Shown here: in pieces, positions 48,201-57,340 of the stretch
How positions within the stretch are numbered: the first letter of the stretch is position 1
How the letters are laid out: every line of letters starts with the position of its first letter
NCBI GenBank assembly: GCA_003116975.1
Contig: BGKB01000014.1
Location: 328,601-392,600, forward strand
Reading direction: 5' to 3'
DNA from: Aurantiochytrium sp. KH105
Lineage: Eukaryota > Sar > Bigyra > Thraustochytrida > Thraustochytriidae
Length of the DNA stretch: 64,000 nucleotides
Program-made: the position numbers and the translations under genes
Notes under the pieces: model-generated
Databases searched by the model: none
Seen by the model: the letters and a program-made list of their open reading frames with translations, nothing else
What the model was told of the DNA's origin: nothing

Positions 48201-51012
48201 TGGCCACGACGCCAGACTCGCGTTTCAATTTGCCTTCAAAGGCGGCAGTTGCCCCCGCCTTGGCGCGTTCCGCCTCCTCGGAGGGTTCGACGAGCTGGAT
48301 GTTCCGGCACCGAATCGTTCCGGAGCGCTTGACGCGCCAGACATCGACCGAAAGCTTGTCTCCAGGGATCATGCGCGGCCCATGTGTGATCATGTTCTCC
48401 GTGGTGAAAGTGACTTCTTTCTGGTCGTCGCCGAGGCCATCAAGGGAATCGAGGAAACGAAGCTTGCCTACGAGGGCACGAGCTTCGTGCGATCCGCCGC
48501 CGCTACGGCGGTGGCTGCTCCCTGCGCTGTGTTGACTAGCCGTGTCGCTCATGTCAACCTTTTTACGCTGCAAACTAAGCAACTCGGCGCTAGCCTTTTC
48601 TTGAATGAGATCCTCGAGCTTGATGCTTCCAGCGGGAAGAGCTTCCATTTTGACAGCAATCTTTCGGTTCGCATCGAATGGGTCCGTAATGACGGTAAAT
48701 TCGAGCTCTGTTCCAACCCGAAGCGTCGAATCACGGGCGGCAGCCTCGGCCTCTGCGTCCTGGCGCCAGTCCGAAGCGCCAAAACGCTTTTCTTTCTCCT
48801 TGGCCGCGGCCTTGTCCGCTTTGTCGGCGTTCGAGGATCGGGCACCCTTGAGATGAAACTTTTCTGGCAGGTCCCGGTACGTAAAGGTGATGGGTTCGTC
48901 GTCGTCCTCGGCTTCGATGGTGCCCTGCGCGTGTGGGGTCCATTTGGGCACAGCCGCGAGGCCGCTCACACGACCGCGCTGGCGCTTGAGATCCGGAGCG
49001 GCCAAAGCGGCCTCGATCAGACCTTGGGCGCGCTGGCGAGCGGATTTAACAATGGTGATATTAATGGCGTGCATGCGGTCGGAGCCCATCTCCTGGCCCA
49101 CGTCAAACTTGACGATATCCCCGCGCAGGGGCAGCTGCACGTGCCGACGGGGCTGGCGAAACTTGCTCGAGGCGCGACTACTCGTCGTACTACTTGCGTC
49201 ATCGCCTGCCTTGCTGGCAGTGTCGGCGCCGGCCTTGTCCTTGTCGCCTGCTGCTGGCTTCTTTAACATGCCGCGCGCGGCAAATTGATACACCTTGTCA
49301 TTGTCAGGCACGGCCGCAGAGACATTGTCGGGAACGATTTCACGCAAGTTGGCCACCTCGTCCTCACTTAGTACCATGATGCGGCCACAATAGTACTTGG
49401 GGTTACCCTGGGCCTCGAGAAATTCATTGTCCGCGCCGGCGCCGCCATTGAAGCCGTTCGGTCCGCCGCGATTGTAAAAGGAACCTTGACGGCGAGGCTG
49501 CGCATGCGGCCGCATGGTCTCGGTGACAACGACGCCAACGAGGCCAGATTTGCCGTCAACGACCTTGTCATATGGAATCATGCCCTTTTCCAGGATTTTG
49601 ACTCGCGTTGCGTTGAGTTTGCCCGAGCGGCCCGGCATGAGCTCAAATTCGACCTCGTCGCCGACGGAAGCTTTACTGGGGTCGAATCCGAACTTGGCTG
49701 CCTCGTCAAAGTGGAAGAACACGTCAGAATCTTGTTGCGCAGAGAGCATTTTGATAAAGCCAAACCTTTCCTTGAGCGCGGCAATAATTCCGTACGAAGG
49801 CGAAGCTTTTGCAGACCGCTGGCCATTAGAGCCGTCCCCGGCCATACCCTGACGACGAAATCCACCTTGCGCCGCAGGAGGTGGCGCCCCCCGAGGGCCC
49901 CGCGCATTTTGTGGCCCAGAGGAAGAAGAAGGAGGAGGAGGTCGAGACGACGGAGCAGAAGTAGGGGCCTGTGATTCACGCGCTGCAGGTTTGCTAGGAC
50001 CCTTGCCCGAAGCAGCAGCCGGAGGCACACGCGGTCCCTGCGGAGCTTTAGGATCCGGATTTGCATTTACGGCAGGTGCACTCTGTGCCGGAGGGGCCCG
50101 CGCAGGTGCAACAGAAGGTGCAGGCGCAGGTGCCGCATTAGCTAATGGCTTGGGAGGGTTCGCATTCGTTTTCGCGTCCGCATTGGTGGAAACCGGTGCC
50201 GGTGTTGGTGCCGGTGCCGATGAGGGCTGCTTTGGCGGCACAGGCGCACTCTTGGCTGCTGGTGCGGACGGCGGTCCCTGACCTTGCCCTGGGCCAGTAG
50301 GCGGCCCTTGACCCGGTGCACGACGGTCCCACGTTCCATCCGAGGGTGCGGAGGCTACAGGAGGTCCACGCCCCGTCGGGGCAGGTGGGGCTGGTGGTCT
50401 CGCGGGAGGTGCAGAGCGCCAGCTTCCGCTTGGCGTGGGATCCACCACTGCAGGCGGAGGCCGAGGAGGCCCTCCGGCTGGCATAGGCGGACCGCGTGGG
50501 CCCGGACCCATTCCGGCAAGGCCACCCTGCATGGGGGCGGGAGGCGGTTCGGGAGCAGGTGCTCCACGCCAATCCGGGCCACCCGGGGTATCTGCCGTGG
50601 CGCGTGCCACAAGCTTGGCCTCGAGTTCGACACGATCACGTTCGCGCTTTTTTGCCATGGCCTCATCATGATTCTTCATGTGGTTCTTCCAGCGAGATGA
50701 AGCAGCTCCGCCTCCGGCGGCTGCGCTCGGGCCGATTCCACCGGCTCCAGCGCCGCCAAGACCACCTCCGCCACCACCAAGACCACCACCTCCAGGCATC
50801 GGAGGTCGCGGTCCCCAGGGGTTCTGCTTCGGTGGATTTTTGATTTGTTGAGGCGGCGGGGCGGATGGCTTTGGTTGAGGGGGCGGAGCAGGGGCAGCAG
50901 CCTCCTTTTTGCGACGTTCCTCCTCTAGCTCGGCGGCGACCTTGAGAGCCTCGGCATCCTCATCGTTGGGCACAAAGGTCCCGTCCTCTTCGACTTCGTC
51001 AGCCCAGTCCAT
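45217..51012 (-). CDS. Unr/CSDE1-like multi-cold-shock-domain RNA-binding protein
   Basis: The protein has 1931 aa in one exon. It starts MDWADEVEEDGTFVP, followed by a disordered Pro/Gly/Ala-rich region to ~390. At least four canonical cold-shock domains carry the RNP1-like core: ~408 (GIIAALKERFGFIKM), ~933 (SGFGFIDCFDRPGQVFF), ~1341 (GYGFVQSVDRPERLFFH) and ~1759 (SGRFGFVRPL). Between them are further CSD-like units that lack the aromatic core (for example near 497, 697, 1050 and 1428). Alternation of canonical and degenerate CSDs is the layout of Unr/CSDE1, which regulates mRNA translation and stability in the cytoplasm. Each unit is followed by 'R..ATKIR' or 'AIRV' type strand endings. 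Acidic/Lys-rich linkers lie at ~1190-1290 and ~1560-1690. It is about twice the length of animal CSDE1 because of the linkers. It is divergent from the acidic-protein gene. Confidence 0.9.
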   Translation of the reverse strand: MDWADEVEEDGTFVPNDEDAEALKVAAELEEERRKKEAAAPAPPPQPKPSAPPPQQIKNPPKQNPWGPRPPMPGGGGLGGGGGGLGGAGAGGIGPSAAAGGGAASSRWKNHMKNHDEAMAKKRERDRVELEAKLVARATADTPGGPDWRGAPAPEPPPAPMQGGLAGMGPGPRGPPMPAGGPPRPPPAVVDPTPSGSWRSAPPARPPAPPAPTGRGPPVASAPSDGTWDRRAPGQGPPTGPGQGQGPPSAPAAKSAPVPPKQPSSAPAPTPAPVSTNADAKTNANPPKPLANAAPAPAPSVAPARAPPAQSAPAVNANPDPKAPQGPRVPPAAASGKGPSKPAARESQAPTSAPSSRPPPPSSSSGPQNARGPRGAPPPAAQGGFRRQGMAGDGSNGQRSAKASPSYGIIAALKERFGFIKMLSAQQDSDVFFHFDEAAKFGFDPSKASVGDEVEFELMPGRSGKLNATRVKILEKGMIPYDKVVDGKSGLVGVVVTETMRPHAQPRRQGSFYNRGGPNGFNGGAGADNEFLEAQGNPKYYCGRIMVLSEDEVANLREIVPDNVSAAVPDNDKVYQFAARGMLKKPAAGDKDKAGADTASKAGDDASSTTSSRASSKFRQPRRHVQLPLRGDIVKFDVGQEMGSDRMHAINITIVKSARQRAQGLIEAALAAPDLKRQRGRVSGLAAVPKWTPHAQGTIEAEDDDEPITFTYRDLPEKFHLKGARSSNADKADKAAAKEKEKRFGASDWRQDAEAEAAARDSTLRVGTELEFTVITDPFDANRKIAVKMEALPAGSIKLEDLIQEKASAELLSLQRKKVDMSDTASQHSAGSSHRRSGGGSHEARALVGKLRFLDSLDGLGDDQKEVTFTTENMITHGPRMIPGDKLSVDVWRVKRSGTIRCRNIQLVEPSEEAERAKAGATAAFEGKLKRESGVVASLRAQSGFGFIDCFDRPGQVFFPIKEVISDRSNDDDDVVTGGGPGGAPANSPFAGRRPPRNDVIREGQPVSFEYVVELAPNGGGHRSVAIRVFKLAKLEREIVLQDEVEGVVVKVPHRPTASRGGYGSRGRGGQHGGSGGREEFGSIQCVPTALVASRLFDTLAKLAREDLYIGEGSNRSRATAVEVIAENPLASKSKRGKGGAGSRRASNKSNNSQSKSSTSAAADAAATSTTFSLQVSQNEERFLREYCHWLGLFCDFKSAQLDKTGNEPRITIVRKKASKQAGSAKNKAKGKSAAAETPSSADDKEKESAAAGEDKALKAAASETTTSEESKEASETAEVLMNVSFPMAAIADKRPPKAGDKVRFRLCLDKRYSRHVAQDVRVIERVKREIVHKPRRPNSETGIVAHVHGQGYGFVQSVDRPERLFFHIGECEDDEFRSRIEAGDEVEYIFQNASRGGKATKIRPLPAGSIVIDEPVLDPETGKQRVYKGVIIQEPKSKADPRFGQRGGPGGNAAGGNAAVNTRPSDHPRALRIAMIHVPFAMMGRVLDASSVTDPKALVDGAADTLDWRRTNELSKQHKAFADDQDRRTWAVDDDMSKPELEELETLAHKERFVTAWAGDKLLIAKSKDELETLRGEVGGETSKEDEEGDEKKQKEKEDAAEAKETEKASTDKDDDAQDSNSADADEEAGDIEDAPAVAASAKASAKKSGEDDEAQSTSKYVFTLSDVVQEDAAQENVGDEKNENDGDDHEEDQQGDEQDSSETKSKQKQQKRQSTRVAVDWMPAMGDEVEFVLCKNRASGKLRATKIRLVSAGTKTSRGIIEGTVSGRFGFVRPLVAGESSDGADNVDESYKPGLGGRDGTIRFDRSEIRDSTDLNDGDEVEYTLVINSKTKEARATRVRLIKKAPEPEISASNQPRSVNRDALRKLGTATSAVAVQRFTQAKGPDGTRGFAAGRGRNLPSKLRVTAQEFKPSKSSGASDPETADTSSA

Positions 51013-52981
51013 CTTGAATGACCGTCAAACGATCGAGAAGCAATGAACTTTTTTCCTTGCCTTACCGTTCGTCGCGTTGTAGAGCTTGGATTGCGAAAAG
51101 GAGTATGGCAATGCTACGTGCGACGCTGGCAAAGGATCGAACAACCGCGTTCAGATCACGAGAGCAAGAACCTTGACGGCGCGCGGGACCTGCATCCACG
51201 CTTAGGAGACCAGAATCAGCTCAGATGGGCTTTGCTCGCGCAGTGCACGCTCGGAGAGTCGTCGTCGTTGCGTGACACCCGCGTCGGGGGCTGTTGTATC
51301 TTTTTTTCCTATCTGCTTCTTCTTTTCTCCACCGCTCCGAGCACTCTTTGGCCGGGGCAGCCCGAGCGACTGCGTGCTCGAGCCTTGCTGAGCCCGCGTC
51401 TTGTGCCAAAGAAGCGCGCGAGGGGCAAGCGAGGAGCGAGAGAGCGACGAGTGAGCGAAGCTCTTGGGCTCCCTCCAGCTCAGCTCTGGTCGAGATCGAG
51501 CCCGATCCGAGCGAGCTTTGCAAGGCCCTGCTGAGCGAGCTCGCTCCGGCCGCGCGGGGCGGAGCCGCTCGATCCACGAGGTTCCGTGCGTGCCTTTTTG
51601 GCGTGCGCGCGCGCTCCGTGCGGGGCGGTCTTCGCGTGCGTCGGGACGCGGCCCTTCCTTTCGGCCGGCAGTTGGTTTTGGAGAGAAAGAAAGAAAGCGC
51701 GCCCCGACAAACAAAGAAAGAAACAAAAGAAAAGAAACAGACAAAGGAACAAGAGAAGCCAATTTGATTGAACTTCAACCAACACAAACAAGGAAACAAT
51801 CGCAGGAAACCTAGAAGAGGAATCAGCACGAGAAAGCAAACATCGAGGCGAAAGGATGAAGAATCGGAAGAAGTTGAAGAAGATAAAGAAGATGAAGAAA
51901 GAAGAAGAAGATGAAAATGATCATGAACATGAATGACGAACTTCAAGAAGAAGAAGCCTTGAGAAAAGAAGAAAATTAGAAAAGAAGAAAAAAAAGAGTT
52001 CAAGTTGCTTTTTCCATTCTTTTTCTTTTGGATTTTGCTGCGGAGTTTAACTTGGCGGCCGGCCCGTGCAGTCGGCCTTGCGGTCCTTGCAAGTCAATCG
52101 TTTCTACTTTCCACTTGCGCCACACGTGACCCGGGTAGCCTCTTTAGGTCTCTTCTTCGGCGCCCATAAAACGGCCTAACAACACCGCCGCGACGTGGAC
52201 ACTGTCTAGGAAACTAGGGCAAGCGTCAGTTCGGCGCTCCAAGGCGCCGGAAAAGAGAGGTCCTTCTTTCGGGGTGTATTCGGCGCCGATCCGCGCCGAA
52301 GTTCCGCCACCGGATAGTTTTCCATCCGAAGGGGCCTTGGGAGGGGACGAAAACGGTGTGCGCTATGGAGACATGCGCGCTCCCGCATGGATGCATGCTG
52401 CATGCATGCGTTGAGTGGAGCTCTTTGCTCGAAGGCCGCGGTCGGCCGGGCAGGCAAACAGGAAGTCAGGCTTGGAGATCCGGGCGCGAACTCGCTTCAG
52501 CAGAGCGTGGCGGCGGGCGCTTGGTCAAGAGAGTCGGTAATCGTGGAGACCTAGGCCGGCGATCTCGTCGCCGCTGATTCTGGCACAAGGAAGGGACTCC
52601 ATTCTTTTTCCTCGAAAATTGCGACCAAGCATAAATCTATCTCGCGCGAGGGCACGGGCAGAGGCAAGGTGCGATCTGAGGACTGACCTTGCACGCTGGA
52701 GAGGAACGAGCAAGAGCAGCGAGCAAGCAAGTCAGCAGCCACGCGCAAAGTGGACCGAGCATACCAGCGAGGGAATTCTGTGCGCGTGCATACGTGCGTG
52801 CGTGAGTGTGTGTGTGCGTACACGACAAGCCGAGCGCAGGGTGACCCGTTGACAGTCGAGTGAAGACGAATAAAAAGACACTTGTGTGCGTGCGCGTGTT
52901 TTCCAATATCGATCGATTAATCTGACGTATTTCCGCGTGTGCAAGTGAGCCAGCGAGTCAGCGAGCAAGATCAACAATACA
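51013..52981. promoter_or_regulatory. Long divergent spacer with purine-rich tract
   Basis: Nearly 2 kb separates the starts of the CSD-protein gene (minus) and the acidic-protein gene (plus). Part 51690-52000 is strikingly purine-rich on the plus strand (GAA/AAG runs), hence pyrimidine-rich on the transcribed minus side. At 52385-52409 there is a cluster of GCATGC/ATGCAT palindromes. A GC-rich part with ggcgccg inverted pieces lies at about 52228-52310. GTGTGTGTGCG runs precede the plus-strand start near 52800-52830. No convincing gene or structural RNA was identified. Confidence 0.45.
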
Positions 52982-54283
52982 ATGAGCGAATCGTCTTCGA
53001 GCGAAATGCGTCTCATCAGTACGGTGAACGCCGCCTTTCGCAAAGGCGGCAACGGGGAGAGCGCGGGAAATCATGGCATCTTTAGTGGCGTAGGTCCTTC
53101 AAGTGCCAAAGACTGCAAGACCATCGTCGCGACAGGTGACTGGAAGAGCAAGTGCGAGAGTGTATTGGTGCCCACGAGTGAATGTAGACCGCCGCGCAGC
53201 GCGGCATTGACGGGCCGTCTCAGTAAATCGTTTCCGCTCCGACTTGGCAATGGATCCTCCTCGCAAAAGCGAACCAAACCAGACGGCAGCGAACGCCGAC
53301 TTCAGTGGGCCCAGGCCGTGGACGAAGCTTACAATGCGCGCAAACATGCCCAGCAGCAAGCTGGATCTATTCAGGCGTCGACGCAATCGTTTTCCCCTTA
53401 TGTAAATCGTCGTTTGCGTAGGACGGGCGGTCCTTCGGGCCCGCCCCGGCGCCTCACGCTACACGAGAAGGTTGACCTGTATACAGACCGTCCCGATCTC
53501 GATCTTGCAGGCATCATGCCCAGGCTGGAGGCGATCCGGCGCATGGAGCGCATGAGCGCAATTCCAACGCCGCCTGCGTCGAAACCAAGCGTATTTGATG
53601 ATGAAGATAGCAACAGCGACGACGATGATCAGGACGATGCAGAGGACAAGACCATTGCAGAGGCTAAGATGGACGAGGAAAAGGCCGATGATGCAGAGGA
53701 GAAAAAGGTCGAGGACTGTGAGGAGAAACGCGAAGACCAAGACGTGGAGATGAGAGACGGCGAGGAAGTCGCTGCGTCGTCCTCGATTCCTTCATCAGGG
53801 TCTTTCTCGGCCAGCAACGCCGCCAGCAGTTCATCTGTAAGCGAGGAAAAGATCTGCGACCTTGCTCCCATGGCGGATTCTGACGACGAGGAATCGAGAC
53901 CCAAGGTTGGCATTGACTCGGAGTCCGATTCAGACTCTGATTCGGACTCGGACTCGGACTCGGACCCGGAGCCCGAGCAAGACGATGATGGGGCACGGAA
54001 TGGAGAAGCATCTACTTCGAGTGGACAGCAGTTTGGTCAAGACCGCTACGAGGAGCAACGCAGGACTACAGCAGCGTCAGTAGCAGGCTTGAGCAGACGT
54101 GCGTCAACTTCGGCGCTGGCGTCGAGTGCAGGAGGTGCAAACAAGTCATCGTCGCTTGCTCTCAAAAAGCAGCGTTTGCAGAGGCCCGCGCGGAGTGAGC
54201 TTGCTCGGGCGCCCTCTCGATATCGCTATCAGACCGGTCCTCTGGGCAGTCCAGGTGGCGCTCATTCTGGAGGTATGCGCTGA
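52982..54283 (+). CDS. Acidic low-complexity protein of unknown function, probably nuclear
   Basis: The protein has 433 aa with start context ACAATGAGC. No domain is recognised. The N-terminal 200 residues are basic to neutral and partly conserved-looking (RRLQWAQAVDEAYNARKHAQ; SPYVNRRLRRTGGPSG; LTLHEKVDLYTDRPDLDLAGIMPRLEAIRRMERM), and may form a short helical domain. Residues ~205-340 are highly acidic, ending in Ser-Asp repeats (~313-330) that are typical casein kinase 2 substrates. The last ~60 residues are basic (KKQRLQRPARSELARAPSRYRY). The acid/base segregation and SD repeats resemble nucleolar or chromatin-associated proteins, but this is inference only. Confidence 0.72.
   Translation: MSESSSSEMRLISTVNAAFRKGGNGESAGNHGIFSGVGPSSAKDCKTIVATGDWKSKCESVLVPTSECRPPRSAALTGRLSKSFPLRLGNGSSSQKRTKPDGSERRLQWAQAVDEAYNARKHAQQQAGSIQASTQSFSPYVNRRLRRTGGPSGPPRRLTLHEKVDLYTDRPDLDLAGIMPRLEAIRRMERMSAIPTPPASKPSVFDDEDSNSDDDDQDDAEDKTIAEAKMDEEKADDAEEKKVEDCEEKREDQDVEMRDGEEVAASSSIPSSGSFSASNAASSSSVSEEKICDLAPMADSDDEESRPKVGIDSESDSDSDSDSDSDSDPEPEQDDDGARNGEASTSSGQQFGQDRYEEQRRTTAASVAGLSRRASTSALASSAGGANKSSSLALKKQRLQRPARSELARAPSRYRYQTGPLGSPGGAHSGGMR
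53920..53975. repeat. Ser-Asp codon repeat (TC/GA-rich) inside the acidic gene
   Basis: A run of alternating Ser and Asp codons (TCxGAy) encodes the DSDSDSD tract of the acidic protein. It is likely length-variable by slippage. Confidence 0.75.
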
Positions 54284-54339
54284 GCGTCGTCACAAACACA
54301 CAACCACACACACACACGCGCAAGGAGCCTGACGCTCGC

Positions 54340-54396
<57 letters not shown>

Positions 54397-54413
54397 TACG
54401 TACGTGCGTGCGT
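54340..54413. repeat. (TGCG)n microsatellite
   Basis: About 18 copies of TGCG with two TACG variants near 54397-54404, directly downstream of the acidic-protein stop and an (AC)n run. Confidence 0.9.
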
Positions 54414-54457
54414 TTGTCTATTGAATTCTTGAAAAACGTTTTCACGTATACTTTGCA

Positions 54458-54633
54458 GATGATGACATTTGATTGATTGTGATTGTTATTCAATTTGCGA
54501 TAGAAAGATCCGTCGCCTGATTTGTATCACGTGCGATGGCAATGAAGATGATGACATTTGATTGATTGTGATTGTTATTCAATTTGCGATAGAAAGATCC
54601 GTCGCCTGATTTGTATCACGTGCGATGGCAATG
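54458..54633. repeat. Perfect tandem duplication, 89-bp period
   Basis: The segment beginning GATGATGACATTTGATTG at 54458 recurs at 54547 without a visible mismatch for 87 bases, up to GCGATGGCAATG. The copies are joined by AA. Complete identity suggests a recent duplication or an assembly artefact. Confidence 0.92.
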
Positions 54634-54768
54634 TAAGTTGGACGATAACACAGAGAGAGAATAGATGAATGGAAATCTCAAGCCCTTGGTATGCTACTCA
54701 GGCAGACCTGACTGAAGAGTCAAAGACACATCGCATGCATCGGTTGAGAAAACCTAATCAAACTGCGC

Positions 54769-55325
54769 TCAGCGCTCCATCTCAGCGACCTCGGGGGAAC
54801 CCTTGTTGGCCACCTGTGTGTTGTACTCGGCCTCGGCAAAGGCGAGGTTGCCCTTGTACTCGCCGCAGCAGAGGGCGCACGGGTCGCAGATGCAGTTACC
54901 GCTGCAGCACTTGCACATGCACCACTTGTAGCGGCAGTTGTCAAAGTTGCAGCACTGCGGCTTGGAGCAGCACCCACAGCCTATAAGTGAAACATCAACA
55001 ATGGGCTCGTCAGATCTCACTCGCTCTTCGTCATCAAAGGCTTGGTCAGAATAATTAGTGTGCACTTACAGCACTTGTTCGGGTCGTTCCACTGGAAGTT
55101 CGAGGACTCGCCGGTCTTGCCTGTAATTCGAATTCGTGCATCCAACAATAATCATGCATGTTTCGTGAGTCATGTGAGAACGAGCGAGCTGTCCGCATGG
55201 ACAGGACCTTAATTTCGAATAGAAAACAGTGAAAACGTACAGCAGCAGACATCGAAGCACTTGCCGCAGCAGCCACGATCGCAGCAATCCGGAATGCAGT
55301 CAATGTAGCAGCATCCTCCGCAGCA
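54769..55325 (-). CDS. Cysteine-rich small protein, multi-exon, 5' exon unresolved
   Basis: Three coding exons are clear on the minus strand: 55325-55241, 55120-55070 and 54980-54769. Donors are GTACGT and GTAAGT, acceptors TTACAG and CTTATAG, and the two introns between these exons are phase 1. Spliced, they encode about 116 residues full of paired Cys (CCGGCCYIDCIPDCCDRGCC; KPQCCNFDNCRYKWCMCKCC; CICDPCALCCGEYKGN), ending EVAEMER. GC-ending codons in this frame support coding. There is no ATG in the first listed exon, and an in-frame TGA lies just upstream of its acceptor (CGACAG|TGC), so a further 5' exon is needed. A candidate is 55572-55546 (MEERQAGTK, donor AAG|GTGAAG, phase 0), at low confidence. 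No family recognised; a metal-binding or disulfide-rich function is possible. Confidence 0.66.
54981..55069 (-). other. Intron of the Cys-rich gene
   Basis: An 89-nt phase-1 intron read on the minus strand, donor AAGTGCT|GTAAGT, acceptor CACTTATAG|GCTGTG. It rejoins a split Cys codon (T|GC). Confidence 0.85.
55121..55240 (-). other. Intron of the Cys-rich gene
   Basis: A 120-nt phase-1 intron read on the minus strand, donor TGCTGCT|GTACGT, acceptor CGAATTACAG|GCAAGA. It also rejoins a split Cys codon. Confidence 0.82.
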
Positions 55326-56269
55326 CTGTCGATATCATTCAACATCGTTGGTAAATCAACGAGAATCGGTCAGTTCACTGCTGCAAAAAAGAACAGAGAA
55401 AAAAAAGCAAGCGTAACTTTGGCCAGGCTTTTCGTTTTTGTTGTTTTCCGTGCTCGACGGCATGCCAGCGCTTCCGGGCACCTCAGCAAACAACGCCAGC
55501 TTCTCTTTCTCCATCCCCCGCCCCCCAAACTCCCCTTCACTTCACCTTCGTACCGGCCTGTCGCTCTTCCATGCGCAGACCCACGACACGAGCTCTTTCA
55601 CGACCGCGACGAGGTGGTTGTGTGTAAGCAGGCAGGCAGGCAAGCAAGCAAGCAAGCAAGCAGAAGCACGTCCTTGCAGGCCATCGTCATCTGCCCTCCT
55701 CCTTTTCTTCCCTCTCTCCTTTCAAAGTCTCCGCGGGCGTTCACGTACGACAGGCATCTTGGGTTCGCGGGTAGGCCCTCGGGCGCGCTCTCGCTCCTTC
55801 GCTGCGTCGGCGTGCGAGCGTGCGTGCGTACAGGCGTGCGTGCGTTGGTGCGAGGGAGGGCGATCGAGGTTTGCACGCGCAGATTTACTGCTGAAGGAGG
55901 TGGGCTGGCGCGTGCGGGAACTCTCGCTACATGCCCCCTACATTTCCAGCGCAGCGTCCATAGCTGAAGTAGAAATCATGGTACACACCGGGTGGCCGAG
56001 AGTGTGGGGGAATAGACTGCGAGTCTGGAGGTGGGAGGGTGCAGCGCGTGGAGGTATGGCGAAATTCCGGGACAAAAGCCCCGGAATTCCGATGAACAAC
56101 GGCTACATTTTTAGCCCTCGATCTCGGCCTGGACCTGGCGCCAGCCCCCTTCGCGGCGAGGCTTGCGAACGAAGAAAACGCGGTGCGAGGAAGGGAGAGG
56201 GAGGCGTCGTTGAGCGACTCCAAGCGCCCGCGTACGCGGGTCAAGGCCCGGAGTCAAGCGAGGGGCAAG
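55326..56269. promoter_or_regulatory. Divergent spacer between the Cys-rich gene and the tetraspanin
   Basis: It contains the unresolved 5' part of the Cys-rich gene, including a strong acceptor-like pyrimidine tract (minus strand, near 55385-55410). It also has a (GCAG/GCAA)n microsatellite at about 55627-55662, short TGCG runs near 55810-55845, and presumably the tetraspanin promoter. No independent gene is supported. Confidence 0.45.
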
Positions 56270-57268
56270 ATGCCCACTTCGGCAGGAGACGTCCCGGGAT
56301 GTTTGGAGAAGAAGTTTTTGACAAATGTGCTGCGCGTGATGTTGACGATGCAATTTCTCGAGTCCTTCGTGCTTTTGATACTGGGGATTGTCTTGACGAC
56401 GGACCGCTACGTCGCCAAAGGACTTGGGGCGATGCCATCGACGACCGGAGGTCTCGTGATCTTTGTTAGCCTCGGCCAGATGTTCTCGTGCACGTGCGGA
56501 CGCTTTGGTGCACGAACGCATAACAAATTCTGTTTGCTCACGTATATGGGCGCGCAGCTTGGGACGATGGCCTTTATTGCTATTCTGGTTAATGCTACGG
56601 CCCGCTGGGCAACCGATGACTACGATGCGTCTTTTCAGGAAGCTTGCGCTGCGCGCGGACGCAATGAAACTTGCGCAGACTTTCTCATTGACGAGAAACG
56701 CACACGCTTGCGTCTCTTGTGGCGAGACTTGTTCGCCGAGACGGAACTGCAGCTCGAAGACGCGCGGTCCGCCAAGTCCGCCTTGGAGGACATTCAGACG
56801 GCTGGACGATGTTGCGGCTTTGACCCGCCATATGCTTGCGAGTATGGGTCAGGCACACAATCGTGGGTAAACACCTCGTTTTTGCAAGGCGAGTCGGATG
56901 CCCCAGACCAGTGCGGACTGCAGCCATATTGGTACTTTGCTTCGGAGGAGTGCAACAATCAGGTGGCATGGCCCAATGGCACCATGTACGAGGCTGGCTG
57001 TCCGTTTTTTCTTCCTGGAGGCTCGTGCGTTCACTTCGACTTTACACATGGCTGCGTGTATCAAATGAGGGTCTATTTGCTGGATCGATGTTTGCCTTTG
57101 CTCGATGCCATCAATTCATTGTCGATCTTTCAGGTGCTGACATCGCTTGTCAGCTTTATCTTGTTCATGAAGAGAAAGGAGCACGATGTTCTTCCGACCA
57201 CGTACACCAAGTCTCACCGGCCATCAAAGTTTGTGGTGGGCAAACCGCAAAAGGTGCAACCGCGTTGA
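56270..57268 (+). CDS. Tetraspanin-family membrane protein
   Basis: The protein has 332 aa. It has four hydrophobic segments at about 23-43, 58-78, 88-108 and 283-300, with short cytosolic ends. The large extracellular loop (109-280) contains the tetraspanin hallmark C181-C182-G183, 11 further Cys for disulfides, and N-glycosylation sequons (NAT, NET, NTS, NGT). The loop is longer than in most animal tetraspanins. Family role: organising membrane microdomains and partner proteins at the cell surface or endosomes. Start ATG 56270 (MPTSAGDVPGCLEKKFL) gives a normal N-terminus; an upstream in-frame Met at 56183 would add 29 basic residues. Its 3' end faces the hydrolase gene, 72 bp away. Confidence 0.86.
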   Translation: MPTSAGDVPGCLEKKFLTNVLRVMLTMQFLESFVLLILGIVLTTDRYVAKGLGAMPSTTGGLVIFVSLGQMFSCTCGRFGARTHNKFCLLTYMGAQLGTMAFIAILVNATARWATDDYDASFQEACAARGRNETCADFLIDEKRTRLRLLWRDLFAETELQLEDARSAKSALEDIQTAGRCCGFDPPYACEYGSGTQSWVNTSFLQGESDAPDQCGLQPYWYFASEECNNQVAWPNGTMYEAGCPFFLPGGSCVHFDFTHGCVYQMRVYLLDRCLPLLDAINSLSIFQVLTSLVSFILFMKRKEHDVLPTTYTKSHRPSKFVVGKPQKVQPR

Positions 57269-57340
57269 GTCTTGAGAAAGAAATGGGGAAATGGAAGTGC
57301 ATCAGAAAACTCAGATTGTGTTCAAGTAGAGAGATTTATG

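Larger units (their letters stand above)
54284..54768. other. Intergenic region rich in tandem repeats
   Basis: This 3'-3' spacer contains, in order, an (AC)n run (about 54297-54317), a (TGCG)n microsatellite (54340-54413) and a perfect ~87-89-bp tandem duplication (54458-54633). The last 130 bp show nothing notable. Confidence 0.7.

Noticed and set aside
55055-55345. Ala/Ser-rich minus-strand frame starting MLNDIDSA over the Cys-rich exons
   Set aside because: It is the +1 shadow of the Cys frame, with poor codon choice. The Cys frame has GC-ending codons and spliced continuity, though this frame does have its own ATG, so RNA data would settle it.
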